Shown: positions 29,095-38,374, numbered from the stretch's first letter. The stretch is DNA of 64,000 nt from Aquimarina spongiae (GCF_900141785.1 NZ_FQYP01000003.1:372001-436000), one strand, 5' to 3'. Notes: a model not told the origin generated them from the sequence alone. Numbers and translations are program-made.

Positions 29095-29121
29095 TTTCAT
29101 CAAAACAACTAAACTTAAATA

Positions 29122-29784
29122 GTGGAAAGAGAACATCTAATAATCATAATGTATGCAACAATTTTAGCAGAATTAATAACAGCCGTAATCGGAACCTTGT
29201 ATTATAAAAAATATAAAGGAACCAAACTGAAACATTTTATTCTGTATTTGTGGTATACTGCTATAAATGAAATTGTAGTTGGATTATATTTGAAGAGATA
29301 TCTTGAGATAGAATGGGGGGATTTATTATACAACTTGTATTATATAATAAGCTTTATATACTTTCTTACTTTGTTTAGAAATTACTTGATGATCAAAAAG
29401 AATAAAAGAGTAGTACATACTTTTTTAATAACTTATATTATTCTTTTGGTCATAAATGGTTTCTATCAGAATTATATTTATGAGTTACAAATTATTCCAT
29501 ATATAGCTGCTTCAAGTTTCTTAGTAGTAACCATTTTCTTATATTTCATAGAAATTCTCAATTCGGAAAAAGTACTAAATGTTAGAAAAAATTTACTTTT
29601 TTGGATTAGTATAGGTTTATTGTTATATCATATAGGCAATATTCCTTTTAGAATTCTAAGAAATTATTATTCGGATATAACCGATGCTACAGTATCTTTT
29701 TTATTAGGTGTCTTTTTGACTATAATAATGAATATCTGTTTTATTATTGGCTTTATATGGAGCGACAAGAAACAGCTATATTAA
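29122..29784 (+). CDS. Seven-helix integral membrane protein, putative sensor subunit
   Basis: A 220-residue, strongly hydrophobic protein with seven predicted TM helices and no recognised domain. The last 28 nt overlap the histidine kinase gene, which itself has only one TM helix and no sensing domain. So this protein may supply the membrane sensor. The start used is GTG at 29122; an ATG at 29149 (MYATILAELITAV) would remove nine residues. Rare tRNA-like or enzymatic motifs are absent. Confidence 0.7.
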   Translation: MEREHLIIIMYATILAELITAVIGTLYYKKYKGTKLKHFILYLWYTAINEIVVGLYLKRYLEIEWGDLLYNLYYIISFIYFLTLFRNYLMIKKNKRVVHTFLITYIILLVINGFYQNYIYELQIIPYIAASSFLVVTIFLYFIEILNSEKVLNVRKNLLFWISIGLLLYHIGNIPFRILRNYYSDITDATVSFLLGVFLTIIMNICFIIGFIWSDKKQLY

Positions 29785-30551
29785 TTGCAAGTATTGTATT
29801 GATCGTAATCATTACGATTATGATCTTCCTTTTCATCATTTTCCAAAAGAGGAAGAACATCTTATTACTGCAACAAAAAGAAGCTGAAAAAAAGTTTGAA
29901 ACTGCGATTGCCGAAACTCAAATTGAGATACGCGAAGAAACCTTGCGTAATATCAGCTGGGAATTGCATGATAATATTGGCCAGCTACTCACGCTGGCCA
30001 AAATACAGGTAAATATTGCACAAGACGATCCCAATAGGCTGCAGGAAGTTACCGATACTATTACCAAGAGCTTAACTGAACTCAGATCGTTGTCAAAACT
30101 GATCAATCCGGATGCGATAAAAAGCTTAAGCCTAACCGAAGCTATCAATCTGGAAATTGAACGTTTTAACCGATTGCAATTTATAAAGGCCACCTTGAGC
30201 AGTAATACTGAAGTACGAAGCCTTGACGGTAAGGCAGAAATTATCATCTTCAGGATATTGCAGGAGTTTTTTACCAACACTATAAAACATTCTAAAGCCT
30301 CTACACTAGATGTAAACGTAAACTATGATGAAGAGAAACTGGTTATCCATGCCAAGGATAACGGGGTTGGTTTTAACATCAATGATTCCAATACCCAACA
30401 AGGGATTGGATTATGTAACATTCAAAACAGAGGAAAACTAATCGACGCCGAAGTAATGCTTGATTCTGAAGAAGGAGTAGGGACATCTATTACTTTAACC
30501 TATCATTATGATAAAAAAAGCTTACCTTCAGCCGTCGATGAAAACGACTAA
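29757..30551 (+). CDS. Sensor histidine kinase (HisKA_3 type)
   Basis: A 264-residue NarX-type kinase. One TM helix (about 9-29) precedes a short coiled coil and the HisKA_3 dimerisation helix with the phospho-acceptor His71 in WELHDNIGQLLTLAKIQ. The HATPase_c domain has the N box FRILQEFFTNTIKHSKAS, DNGVGFN and GIGLCNIQNRG. There is no periplasmic or PAS domain, so sensing must come from a partner, most likely the overlapping 7TM protein. A NarL-type response regulator follows after 47 nt. Confidence 0.92.
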   Translation: MERQETAILIASIVLIVIITIMIFLFIIFQKRKNILLLQQKEAEKKFETAIAETQIEIREETLRNISWELHDNIGQLLTLAKIQVNIAQDDPNRLQEVTDTITKSLTELRSLSKLINPDAIKSLSLTEAINLEIERFNRLQFIKATLSSNTEVRSLDGKAEIIIFRILQEFFTNTIKHSKASTLDVNVNYDEEKLVIHAKDNGVGFNINDSNTQQGIGLCNIQNRGKLIDAEVMLDSEEGVGTSITLTYHYDKKSLPSAVDEND

Positions 30552-30598
30552 TCACATTAAGTAAAGAAATTCACACAAATTAAAAAGAACAGGGAGTT

Positions 30599-31237
30599 AT
30601 GAAGTATTCGGTAGTTATTGTAGAGGACCACATCTTGTTATCCCAAGCCTTATCGGGTTTGGTAAATGGATTTGATAAATTCAAAATCTTATATATCTGT
30701 AAAAACGGAAGAGAACTGCTCACCCGATTTAAGGATCCAAAAAATATTCCGGATGTAGTACTTATGGACATCAACATGCCTATCATGAATGGCATTGAAA
30801 CAACAGCAGCGCTCAAAGAAGAGTATCCAGAAGTAAAGGTGCTGGCATTATCTGTAGAAGAGGATGAAAATACGATTCTAAAAATGCTACGAGCAGGCGC
30901 CAAAGGATATCTATTAAAAGATACAGAAAAAAGCATTCTTGAGAACGCTTTGATACAAGTACAAGAAACAGGTTTTTATCACACCAAAGATGTAACCAAT
31001 CTATTATTGGGTTCGCTTAACCCAAAAGAAGACAACAAGGTATCATTAAAAGACCGTGAGCTAGAATTTATCAAACATGCATGTACTGAAAAGACGTACA
31101 AAGAAATAGCAAGCGATATGTGCTTGAGTCCAAAGACCATCGAAGGGTACCGGGATTCTATTTTCGAAAAATTGAATCTAAAAAATCGTACAGGTCTCGT
31201 GATCTATGCTATAAAAAACAAATTATTTGTGCCTTAA
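30599..31237 (+). CDS. NarL/FixJ-family response regulator
   Basis: A 212-residue two-domain regulator. The receiver domain has the acidic pair VEDH at the N-terminus and the phospho-acceptor Asp57 in VVLMDINMPIMNG; the output domain is a LuxR-type HTH (YKEIASDMCLSPKTIEGYRD). It is the cognate partner of the kinase just upstream. Strong terminator hairpins follow at 31332-31367. Targets are unknown. Confidence 0.93.
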   Translation: MKYSVVIVEDHILLSQALSGLVNGFDKFKILYICKNGRELLTRFKDPKNIPDVVLMDINMPIMNGIETTAALKEEYPEVKVLALSVEEDENTILKMLRAGAKGYLLKDTEKSILENALIQVQETGFYHTKDVTNLLLGSLNPKEDNKVSLKDRELEFIKHACTEKTYKEIASDMCLSPKTIEGYRDSIFEKLNLKNRTGLVIYAIKNKLFVP

Positions 31238-31331
31238 AGTGTAATTCTACACTGTAGTTATTAGTAGTAAAAAAGACATTCTTATATATTAAAATCGTTT
31301 TTGGCCCGTTTATTGATCAAGGCAAAGAAAG

Positions 31332-31367
31332 AAAATCTTAATTATATACCTATAATTAAGATTTTTT
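31332..31367 (+). terminator. Terminator after the response regulator gene
   Basis: A 14-15-bp A/T-rich stem (left arm 31332-31346, right arm 31351-31365, core TCTTAATTATA / TATAATTAAGA) with loop TACC ends in a six-T run. It closes the two-component transcript and insulates rpoN. Confidence 0.8.
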
Positions 31368-31424
31368 GGCATTTTTTAAACAAACTAACCATCTTATACT
31401 TCCATAAAAACAGTGTTTTTTGTT

Positions 31425-31432
31425 TATTTTTG
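31425..31432 (+). promoter_or_regulatory. Putative -7 element of the rpoN promoter
   Basis: TATTTTTG fits TAnnTTTG, 25 nt before the rpoN ATG. No convincing -33 box is present. Confidence 0.4.
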
Positions 31433-31457
31433 TGAGTAGAAGAACATTGATCATTTT

Positions 31458-32915
31458 ATGCTAAAACAACAATTAAACTTTAAGCTTTCTCAAAAACTTT
31501 CGCCTCAACAAATTCAGTTGATGAAGTTGATTCAGCTTCCTACTCAAGCCTTTGAACAACGCCTAAAACAAGAGATGGAAGAGAATCCCGCTTTGGATAG
31601 CGGAAAAGAAAAATCGGATGAATATGAGGATACATTTAGCAATGAAAATGATGCAGATGACTTTGGAAATGACAAAATCGAGACTGAGATTAATGTAGAT
31701 GAATACCTGAGCGATGATGAGATCCCTAGCTACCGATTAAGCTCTAACAATTACAGTTCTGATGATGAGGAAAAAAGTGTTCCTTATGCCTCGGGAACTA
31801 CGTTTCATCAACATCTGGTCAATCAATTAAATACCTATCGACTAGATGAAGAAGAACGTCAGATCGCTGAATTTTTGGTGGGTAGTGTTGATGAGAGTGG
31901 ATATATCCGCAGATCAATTTCTGATGTTTTAGATGATTTAGCTTTTACTCAAAATGTATATACCAGCGAAGAAAAAATAGAAAAGGTTCTTGATGTGGTT
32001 CATCAACTAGATCCTGCAGGAGTGGGTGCTCGTAATTTACAGGAATGTTTATGGCTGCAATTAGATAGAAAAGAAACCACTATACCTATTAAATTAGCCT
32101 CACAAATACTTAAAAAGGCCTTTGACCATTTCAGTAAAAAACATTATGATAAACTCATCGCAAAGTTCGATGTTACCGAAGAACAATTAAAAGAAGCTAT
32201 CGAAGAGATAGAGCACCTAAATCCAAAGCCTGGTGGAGCCTATGCAGGCAATAATCGCATTATTGAGCATGTTGTGCCTGATTTTACCATTAGAATCATT
32301 GATGGAGAGCTAGAACTTACTCTTAATGGACGAAATGCTCCCGAATTACATGTATCCAGAGAATACAATAATATGCTTCAGGGGTACAAAGCAAGTAAAG
32401 AGAAATCCAAGTCCCAGAAAGATGCCGTGCTCTTTATCAAACAAAAATTAGACGCAGCAAAATGGTTTATCGAGGCGGTTAAACAGAGACAACAAACACT
32501 TTTTATTACCATGAGTGCAATAATGCACTATCAAAAAAGTTATTTCCTTAGTGGAGACGAGCGAAATCTAAAGCCTATGATCCTAAAAGACATAGCTGAT
32601 GAGATTGGAATGGACGTCAGCACAGTATCTCGGGTTGCAAATAGCAAATATGTAGATACTCCTTATGGAACTAAATTAATCAAGGAGTTCTTTTCTGAAT
32701 CCATGACCAACGATCAAGGTGAAGAAGTTTCTACACGAGAGATTAAGAAAATTTTGGAAATAACTATTGGCGATGAGGACAAGAAAAAGCCGTTAACCGA
32801 CGAGAAACTGGCTCAAATCCTTAAAGAAAAAGGATATCCTATCGCTAGAAGGACCGTTGCTAAATACAGAGAACAATTAGAGATTCCTGTAGCGAGGTTA
32901 AGAAAGAAGATTTAA
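31458..32915 (+). CDS. rpoN: RNA polymerase sigma-54 factor
   Basis: A 485-residue sigma-54. The N-terminal activator-interaction region is Q-rich (LSQKLSPQQIQLMKLIQLP, QEMEENPAL), the acidic linker is long, the core-binding domain is present, and the C-terminal DNA-binding domain ends with the RpoN box ARRTVAKYRE (-24 recognition). No sigma-54 activator with an AAA domain is seen in this window. The next gene starts within the stop codon (TAATG), indicating translational coupling. Confidence 0.97.
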   Translation: MLKQQLNFKLSQKLSPQQIQLMKLIQLPTQAFEQRLKQEMEENPALDSGKEKSDEYEDTFSNENDADDFGNDKIETEINVDEYLSDDEIPSYRLSSNNYSSDDEEKSVPYASGTTFHQHLVNQLNTYRLDEEERQIAEFLVGSVDESGYIRRSISDVLDDLAFTQNVYTSEEKIEKVLDVVHQLDPAGVGARNLQECLWLQLDRKETTIPIKLASQILKKAFDHFSKKHYDKLIAKFDVTEEQLKEAIEEIEHLNPKPGGAYAGNNRIIEHVVPDFTIRIIDGELELTLNGRNAPELHVSREYNNMLQGYKASKEKSKSQKDAVLFIKQKLDAAKWFIEAVKQRQQTLFITMSAIMHYQKSYFLSGDERNLKPMILKDIADEIGMDVSTVSRVANSKYVDTPYGTKLIKEFFSESMTNDQGEEVSTREIKKILEITIGDEDKKKPLTDEKLAQILKEKGYPIARRTVAKYREQLEIPVARLRKKI

Positions 32916-33520
32916 TGAACTTTTTTTTAAGAATTGCTTCTTACATACTACATCCATTATTGATGCCCCTTATCGGTGCACTTATATATTTTGCTGCTGC
33001 TCCAAGATTCATTCCAGAGGAAATCATCCAAACCAAAATTTTTGGATTAACGGTACTTACGATTCTTATTCCAGTTGTTTTATTCTTCTTTTTAAAAAGT
33101 CTGGGCACGATTAGCTCTATTCATTTAGAAAATGTAAAACAACGTAAAATCCCCCTGTTATTACAATCCATCTTACTGATTGTAGTGATCAAAATGGTTA
33201 TTGATGTGTATCGATACCCAGAACTATACTTTTTTTTCTTGGGCATATTATTATCTACCTTAAGCGCAATTTTTATGGCTCTTTTCAATATAAAGGCTAG
33301 TTTGCACATGATCGGGATCAGTGGGATTACTATGTTTACCATTGCGCTCAGTATTCACTTTGAGATGAACCTCACCCTTCTTATTGCTGGTTTGATGATT
33401 GCAAATGGAGTTGTCGCCAGTTCCAGACTACACCATAAAGCGCATACTGGTTTGGAACTTGTTTTGGGTTTGTTAATGGGAGTGATCCCTCAACTTACTT
33501 TAATCAACTTCTGGTTATAA
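32915..33520 (+). CDS. PAP2-like integral membrane protein
   Basis: A 201-residue protein with about six TM helices. The C-terminal segment SRLHHKAHTGLELVLGLLMG resembles the third phosphatase signature of PAP2 lipid phosphatases (R/H... G-H-x-x-x-x-x-G). The first PAP2 signature (KxxxxxxRP) and second (PSGH) are not visible, so it may be a non-catalytic relative. The start overlaps the rpoN stop. It converges with the barrel gene on the other strand; the two overlap by 6 nt. Confidence 0.6.
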   Translation: MNFFLRIASYILHPLLMPLIGALIYFAAAPRFIPEEIIQTKIFGLTVLTILIPVVLFFFLKSLGTISSIHLENVKQRKIPLLLQSILLIVVIKMVIDVYRYPELYFFFLGILLSTLSAIFMALFNIKASLHMIGISGITMFTIALSIHFEMNLTLLIAGLMIANGVVASSRLHHKAHTGLELVLGLLMGVIPQLTLINFWL

Positions 33521-34231
33521 AATATAAAACATCAGTCCTACCCTTGCGGTATTGATATTCACTTTTTCGCCATCAATTTGAGCACTATCGTCAAAAAGAG
33601 GATTAAGGCTATAGTAGAAATGAAAGTTAAAAGTGTTCCATCCAAAGGTAAATGTAGCTCCGATTCTCCAAGGGTTCAGTTCTTCAATATTGGTAAGCTT
33701 CACTTCTCGTGTTTCATCTTCAAACCTCGACCTAAAATAGTACATATAGCCAATTCTGAGTCCCGTATAAATTCTATAAAACTTATGACTTTCAGGAACA
33801 GAGGTTCTCCATCTAAATTCGATAGGCGCTTCAAACAAATGTGTAGCAAACCTATTGGCATTAAAATCAATTCCTTTCAGACTACTAAAAATCGATTTCC
33901 CCGTAGCTTCACTTTCATCAATCAACAAATTGTGATTAAAAACATTCAAAGAATATCCCAAACCTACTCCAAAAGCCACATTACGTCTTTTATTGATCGG
34001 CATGTCTCGTATAAACCCAAGCTGAAACCCTCCAGAAAATCCAGATTGACTAACATCAGTAGGGCGGTTAAGGATTAAATTATAGGTGAATCCAACATAA
34101 AACTGATCTTCACGATAGAGGGAATCCACAACTATTGCCTCCTCAGCCTCTGTATCCAAATCTGGAACTATTTGACACACTAGCGGATTGATAAAAAAAC
34201 AACAACTAATAAATAACAGTAGTCTCTTCAT
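33515..34231 (-). CDS. PorT-family outer-membrane beta-barrel protein
   Basis: A protein of about 238 residues with a signal peptide (MKRLLLFISCCFFINPLVCQ) and alternating aromatic beta-strands (FGVGLGYSLNVF, YRIYTGLRIGYMYYFRSR, IGATFTFGWNTFNFHFYYSL), ending with ARVGLMFYIL. It resembles PorT/SprT-like barrels, one of which is needed for type IX secretion; this copy may or may not be that one. The start at 34231 removes 24 residues from a longer frame and puts Met at the signal peptide. It lies downstream of two exbD genes. Confidence 0.75.
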   Translation of the reverse strand: MKRLLLFISCCFFINPLVCQIVPDLDTEAEEAIVVDSLYREDQFYVGFTYNLILNRPTDVSQSGFSGGFQLGFIRDMPINKRRNVAFGVGLGYSLNVFNHNLLIDESEATGKSIFSSLKGIDFNANRFATHLFEAPIEFRWRTSVPESHKFYRIYTGLRIGYMYYFRSRFEDETREVKLTNIEELNPWRIGATFTFGWNTFNFHFYYSLNPLFDDSAQIDGEKVNINTARVGLMFYIL

Positions 34232-34359
34232 ATAGAACACTAAAATAAATCTATTTCTATTAGAAACGGCATAAACATAACAAAAAACTAAAAAGGCTTG
34301 CATAAGACCTCATCAGATGACAAGGCCCTACACAAACCTATAACTGCTAAAAAACGTCT

Positions 34360-34839
34360 TTATTGACTATTATTAGCCACATCTCCATTTCGAGTGGTAT
34401 AATTAATCTTCAAAGCATTAACAGCTCTTAATTCCTTTTTAATATCACCTACTAAGCCCATTTTGGTGTCTTTGTCAACCTTCAGGGCTGTAATCAAAAA
34501 AGGAATCTCTGCATCACGTTTACCTGCACGCTCCGATAATATAAATGATTTGATTTCTTGCAAACTAGCAAATTTATCATTCAACTGAATCTTTGCTTCA
34601 TCACCCACATAAATGTATCTAGAGCTAGGTTTTCCAGCATATATAGACATTACCAGATTTTTGTTTTCTAATCGTTCTACTTGATCCGCATATGGTAACC
34701 GATTTTCTATCATCAACGTATCTTCTCGCATCACAGTAGCTACCATAAAGAAAAATAATAGCATAAATACAATGTCTGGTAATGATGCCGTAGAAATTTC
34801 CGGTAATTTTTGGTTCTTTTTATTTTTAAATGTATTCAT
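34360..34839 (-). CDS. ExbD/TolR-family protein (second pair, downstream member)
   Basis: A 159-residue inner-membrane protein with one TM helix (ASLPDIVFMLLFFFMVATVM) carrying the conserved Asp of proton-driven ExbD/TolR proteins, followed by a periplasmic domain. It is about 160 residues long, typical of ExbD. It is a close paralogue of the gene at 35781-36263. Together with the gene upstream (24 nt away) it forms a second exbD pair. It needs an ExbB-like partner for motor function; the nearest is at 37492. Confidence 0.9.
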   Translation of the reverse strand: MNTFKNKKNQKLPEISTASLPDIVFMLLFFFMVATVMREDTLMIENRLPYADQVERLENKNLVMSIYAGKPSSRYIYVGDEAKIQLNDKFASLQEIKSFILSERAGKRDAEIPFLITALKVDKDTKMGLVGDIKKELRAVNALKINYTTRNGDVANNSQ

Positions 34840-34862
34840 TTTACTTGAGTTTAGAGTGAGTA

Positions 34863-35468
34863 CTATTGTCTTGGTTCGGCTTCAGATAACTTTTCTGGAT
34901 ATAAGGATTGAACATTTCGAATCCTCTCCTTCAATTCTTCCCTACTTCCAACATAATTTGGATCTTTCAAACTTTCTTCCATAGTCAAAAAAGAAACCCC
35001 ATACAACTTGGTTGACACTCTATTACGCAACTCATTGTACGCCGCCATCAGTTCATTTTGTACAGTGATATACGTTTGGTAGTTGGTTTCCCTACTATTT
35101 ACCAATGACACAATCGCTTTTCCAGGGTTTTCCGAAGACAAAGGATCTTTACTCCCCAAACAATAATCACAGCCCTGATTGGCAGATCCTCCTCCATTAT
35201 CCAAAAAAGCGATGGCTGCCGATTTAAGTTCATCAATCTTCATCAACTCCCCTTCTACCAGAAGTTCATTTTGTTGATTGATCTCAACTCTGAATAAATT
35301 ACGCTCCTTAATATCCGCAATTACAGGTTCATCTAGCAAAGGAGGAAGTTTTCTGTTGATACCTTTATCGGTTTCTATCGTAGTGGAAACCAAAAAAAAG
35401 ATGAGTAATAAAAATGCAATATCCGCCATAGATCCTGCATTTACCATTGGTGCGGTTCTGTTTACCAT
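34863..35468 (-). CDS. ExbD/TolR-family protein with periplasmic CxxC insertion (second pair)
   Basis: A 201-residue ExbD-like protein: N-terminal TM helix MADIAFLLLIFFLVSTTIET with the conserved Asp, then a periplasmic domain. It is about 40 residues longer than usual. An insertion contains GCDYC followed by LGSKDP, a CxxC pair. It is a paralogue of the gene at 36287-36895, which has CNYC at the same place. A terminator (35718-35748) separates this pair from the other. Confidence 0.88.
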   Translation of the reverse strand: MVNRTAPMVNAGSMADIAFLLLIFFLVSTTIETDKGINRKLPPLLDEPVIADIKERNLFRVEINQQNELLVEGELMKIDELKSAAIAFLDNGGGSANQGCDYCLGSKDPLSSENPGKAIVSLVNSRETNYQTYITVQNELMAAYNELRNRVSTKLYGVSFLTMEESLKDPNYVGSREELKERIRNVQSLYPEKLSEAEPRQ

Positions 35469-35780
35469 AATACATATATTTAATTAATAATTACTTACAA
35501 CAGTAACAGACCATGATCCGATAAGACATGAATGATGTAGAAGAAATAAAGAAGTGTTTCTACGCACTACAACCTTTTACTAAATATTCAATATCCATTT
35601 TTGGAAGGTTAGATATTGGTTAGTGATTACATATATAGATCATAGTAATACGTATTATGGGACAATTCTCATGCCATTTTTCAGGTAATAAACTCTAAAA
35701 CGGAAATAATAGCGCATAAAAAATCCCGTCTAATAGACGGGATTTTTTATATGTATAAGATTATCTTCTTTTATATCACT
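35469..35780. other. Intergenic gap between the two exbD pairs
   Basis: 312 nt with no gene. It contains a strong hairpin terminator at 35718-35748 and presumably the promoter of the second exbD pair. Confidence 0.6.
35718..35748. terminator. Bidirectional terminator between the exbD pairs
   Basis: AAAAAATCCCGTC (35718-35730) pairs with GACGGGATTTTTT (35736-35748) around a TAATA loop. Six A and six T residues flank the stem, so it works on both strands and closes the exbB-exbD-exbD transcript. Confidence 0.85.
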
Positions 35781-36263
35781 TTACTGAAGGTTATCCATTG
35801 CACTTCCAGTTCTGGTGGTATAATTGATTTTCAACGCTTGTACGTCTCTTAATTCCTTTTTTATATCTCCTACAAGACCCATATTGGTCGCACCATCAAC
35901 TTTTAAGGCTGTGGTAAGGAAAGGAACTAATTCTTCTCTTTTGGATGCTCTCTCGGCCAAAATAAACGCCTTGATATCGCTTACATCTGCAAACTTATCA
36001 TTAAGCTGAATTCTAGCTGTGCTACCAGCGCTAGCTTGATACCTAGAACTCGGCTTCCCTGCGTAGATATACATTACCAAATCTTTCTTATCTAATTTCT
36101 CGATTTGGTCTGCCGTTGGCAATCTATTTTCGATCATCAACGTATTTTGACGCATTACTGTTGCAACCATAAAGAAAAATAATAACATAAATACAATATC
36201 AGGTAACGAGGCTGTTGATATAGCCGGTAAGTCACCACTCTTTTTCTTCTTAAACTTAGACAT
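35781..36263 (-). CDS. ExbD/TolR-family protein (first pair, downstream member)
   Basis: A 160-residue protein with one TM helix (ASLPDIVFMLLFFFMVATVM), carrying the membrane Asp used in proton-motive-force coupling, and a periplasmic domain. It ends a leftward operon with the gene at 36287 and probably 36897 and 37492, and is followed by a strong terminator. Highly similar to 34360-34839, which shows duplication of the exbD pair. Confidence 0.92.
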   Translation of the reverse strand: MSKFKKKKSGDLPAISTASLPDIVFMLLFFFMVATVMRQNTLMIENRLPTADQIEKLDKKDLVMYIYAGKPSSRYQASAGSTARIQLNDKFADVSDIKAFILAERASKREELVPFLTTALKVDGATNMGLVGDIKKELRDVQALKINYTTRTGSAMDNLQ

Positions 36264-36286
36264 AAGAATTCTTTTTTTGTTATTAC

Positions 36287-36895
36287 TTATTTCTTTGGTT
36301 CTGCCTCAGAAAGTTTTTCTGGGAACAAGAACTGTATTTTCTTGATATCTTCCTTTAGAGATTCCTTATTACCTGTGTAATTTACGTCTTTGAGCTCTTT
36401 TTCCATCTGTACGAATGTTTTTCCAAACAAACGCTGTGCTTCACGATTACGTAACGTAGTATATGCTGCTACCAATTCATTCTGAACAGCAATATACGTT
36501 TCATAATTTGTTTCCCTGTTATTACGCAGAGAGATTACAGCTTTTGTTGGGTTATCCGAAGAAGATGGATCTTTTGATCCTTGACAGTAATTACAGGCAT
36601 CTTCTCCTGCTCCACCACCATTATCTAAAAATTTAATGGCAGCTTCACGAAGATCCTTCAACTCCATTGGAGTTTCCTCTACAAGAAGGTCATTATTTTT
36701 GTTTAGTTCAACCACAAAAATATTTTTTTCCTTCAAGATTGGAGGTGGTACTTCTTCGTCCTGTGGAGGAGGAAGCTTACGGCTAATACCACTATCTGTT
36801 TCGATAGTCGTTGTAACCAGGAAGAATATAAGAAGTAAGAAAGCGATATCTGCCATAGATCCCGCATTTACTTCTGGTGCTGCTCTTCTTGCCAT
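36287..36895 (-). CDS. ExbD/TolR-family protein with periplasmic CxxC insertion (first pair)
   Basis: A 202-residue ExbD-like protein. N-terminal TM helix SMADIAFLLLIFFLVTTTIE with the conserved Asp; periplasmic domain with an insertion containing DACNYCQGSKDP. The two cysteines spaced CxxC in the periplasm suggest disulfide or metal chemistry, unusual for ExbD. It lies 1 nt from the stop of the preceding 157-residue gene, so it is translationally close-coupled. Confidence 0.9.
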   Translation of the reverse strand: MARRAAPEVNAGSMADIAFLLLIFFLVTTTIETDSGISRKLPPPQDEEVPPPILKEKNIFVVELNKNNDLLVEETPMELKDLREAAIKFLDNGGGAGEDACNYCQGSKDPSSSDNPTKAVISLRNNRETNYETYIAVQNELVAAYTTLRNREAQRLFGKTFVQMEKELKDVNYTGNKESLKEDIKKIQFLFPEKLSEAEPKK

Positions 36896-36896
36896 A

Positions 36897-37370
36897 CTAT
36901 TTACCTATTAATTTTTTAATACCAGAGAAAAACATTAATCCTACTGCTACTGCAGCTAGAACATAAAATGCATATAATCCAGTTCCTACCCATTTCGATC
37001 CACTAGCAGAAAGTACGTCACCATCTTTAAGAGGGGTCTCTACTCCGTTTGCCATAGCAAAACCGATACCCACTACAATAAGGAAAGCTACAACACCTAT
37101 TGCTGTATTTTTAAGACCTGAAGGGTTCTTTAGTAATGTTGAAATTACAGTGAATAATGTAGCCACGATAGTTACTATGAAGATAATCAAAGTAAGGCTA
37201 TACAATGGACTTACTGAAGACTCGGCAACATCTAATGGAAGTTCTCTTGCTTCAGAAACACCATTCTGATCCATCAAATCACTGATTGAGCTACTCATAA
37301 CATACCAAAGGATCGCTCCTAAGATACCTACTCCTAGCACAACATATGATAATATTTTAGAAAGTTTCAT
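36897..37370 (-). CDS. Four-helix membrane protein of unknown function
   Basis: A 157-residue protein with four predicted TM helices (ILSYVVLGVGILGAILWYV; LYSLTLIIFIVTIVATLFTV; AIGVVAFLIVVGIGFAMA; LYAFYVLAAVAVGLMFFS). It lies between the ExbB-like and ExbD genes on the same strand, with only 1 nt to exbD, so it is very likely part of the same motor complex. No known family was recognised, but this gene position is one I recall in other flavobacteria. Confidence 0.8.
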   Translation of the reverse strand: MKLSKILSYVVLGVGILGAILWYVMSSSISDLMDQNGVSEARELPLDVAESSVSPLYSLTLIIFIVTIVATLFTVISTLLKNPSGLKNTAIGVVAFLIVVGIGFAMANGVETPLKDGDVLSASGSKWVGTGLYAFYVLAAVAVGLMFFSGIKKLIGK

Positions 37371-37491
37371 GTGTCTATATTTTATTTGGAATGCAATTGC
37401 ACTCTGATTAACTAATGAATGTCATTTTTGAAATCGTCTTCAAAAAGACTTTACTAGCAGGGAAAACCCTACTTTACCGTATGCTTAGTAA

Positions 37492-38292
37492 TTACTTTTT
37501 GTTCTTGTAAGCTACTAACATATCGATTAAAGTAATCGATGCATCTTCCATATCGTTAACGATTCTATCAATTTTTGCTACGATGTAGTTGTAGAAAATC
37601 TGAAGGATAATCGCTACGATAAGACCAAATACTGTAGTCAAAAGTGCTACTTTAATACCACCTGCTACAAGAGAAGGTTGCATGTCTCCAGCCGCTTCAA
37701 TTTTATCGAATGCCTGAATCATACCAATTACCGTACCCATGAACCCAAGCATCGGAGCAAGAGCGATAAATAAAGATATCCAAGATACGTTCTTCTCTAA
37801 TTGTCCCATTTGAACACCACCGTAAGCTACAACAGCTTTTTCAGCAGCGTCTATGCTTTCATCAGCTCTGTCAAGCCCTTGATAGTAAATAGAAGCAACA
37901 GGTCCTTTAGTGTTTCTACACTCTTCCTTAGCTGCTTCAACACCACCACTATTTAAAGCGTCTTCAACTCTTTGTTGTAATTTCTTAGTGTTGGTTGTAG
38001 AAAGATTTAAAAAGATAATTCTTTCGATTGCAATCGCAAGACCTAGGATCAAACATAAAAGTACGATACCCATAAATTCAGGTCCACCCTCTATAAAACG
38101 TTTTTTAAGGTTTTGGTGAAATGTTAACTCTTCAGTAGTAGCAGAAGCATCTTCTTGTACTGTTGTCGATGTTATAGGAGCAATTAATAATTGCACATTA
38201 GTCGTTAATAACTGGGCAGGTGCAGTTGACGCCTGTAAATTTCCAAAAGCCATTACTGCTGTGATTGCCAGAATAGAAAATAATCTTTTCAT
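37492..38292 (-). CDS. MotA/TolQ/ExbB proton-channel family protein
   Basis: A 266-residue inner-membrane protein with an N-terminal signal/anchor (MKRLFSILAITAVMAFGNLQAS), a TM helix near residues 75-95 (FMGIVLLCLILGLAIAIERI) and two more in the C-terminal half (LFIALAPMLGFMGTVIGMI, GIKVALLTTVFGLIVAIILQ). The conserved TM2/TM3 region has the LAPMLGFMGTVIGMIQAF motif of TolQ/ExbB. It forms the stator-like channel with ExbD. In Bacteroidetes such complexes energise TonB-dependent uptake or envelope work. Confidence 0.93.
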   Translation of the reverse strand: MKRLFSILAITAVMAFGNLQASTAPAQLLTTNVQLLIAPITSTTVQEDASATTEELTFHQNLKKRFIEGGPEFMGIVLLCLILGLAIAIERIIFLNLSTTNTKKLQQRVEDALNSGGVEAAKEECRNTKGPVASIYYQGLDRADESIDAAEKAVVAYGGVQMGQLEKNVSWISLFIALAPMLGFMGTVIGMIQAFDKIEAAGDMQPSLVAGGIKVALLTTVFGLIVAIILQIFYNYIVAKIDRIVNDMEDASITLIDMLVAYKNKK

Positions 38293-38374
38293 TGCGCTGA
38301 TTCTTAATTTTAATTAGTTAAAGGGTTAAAGATATAAAAATATTATAAAAACTGTCAAATATTTAAATATATTG

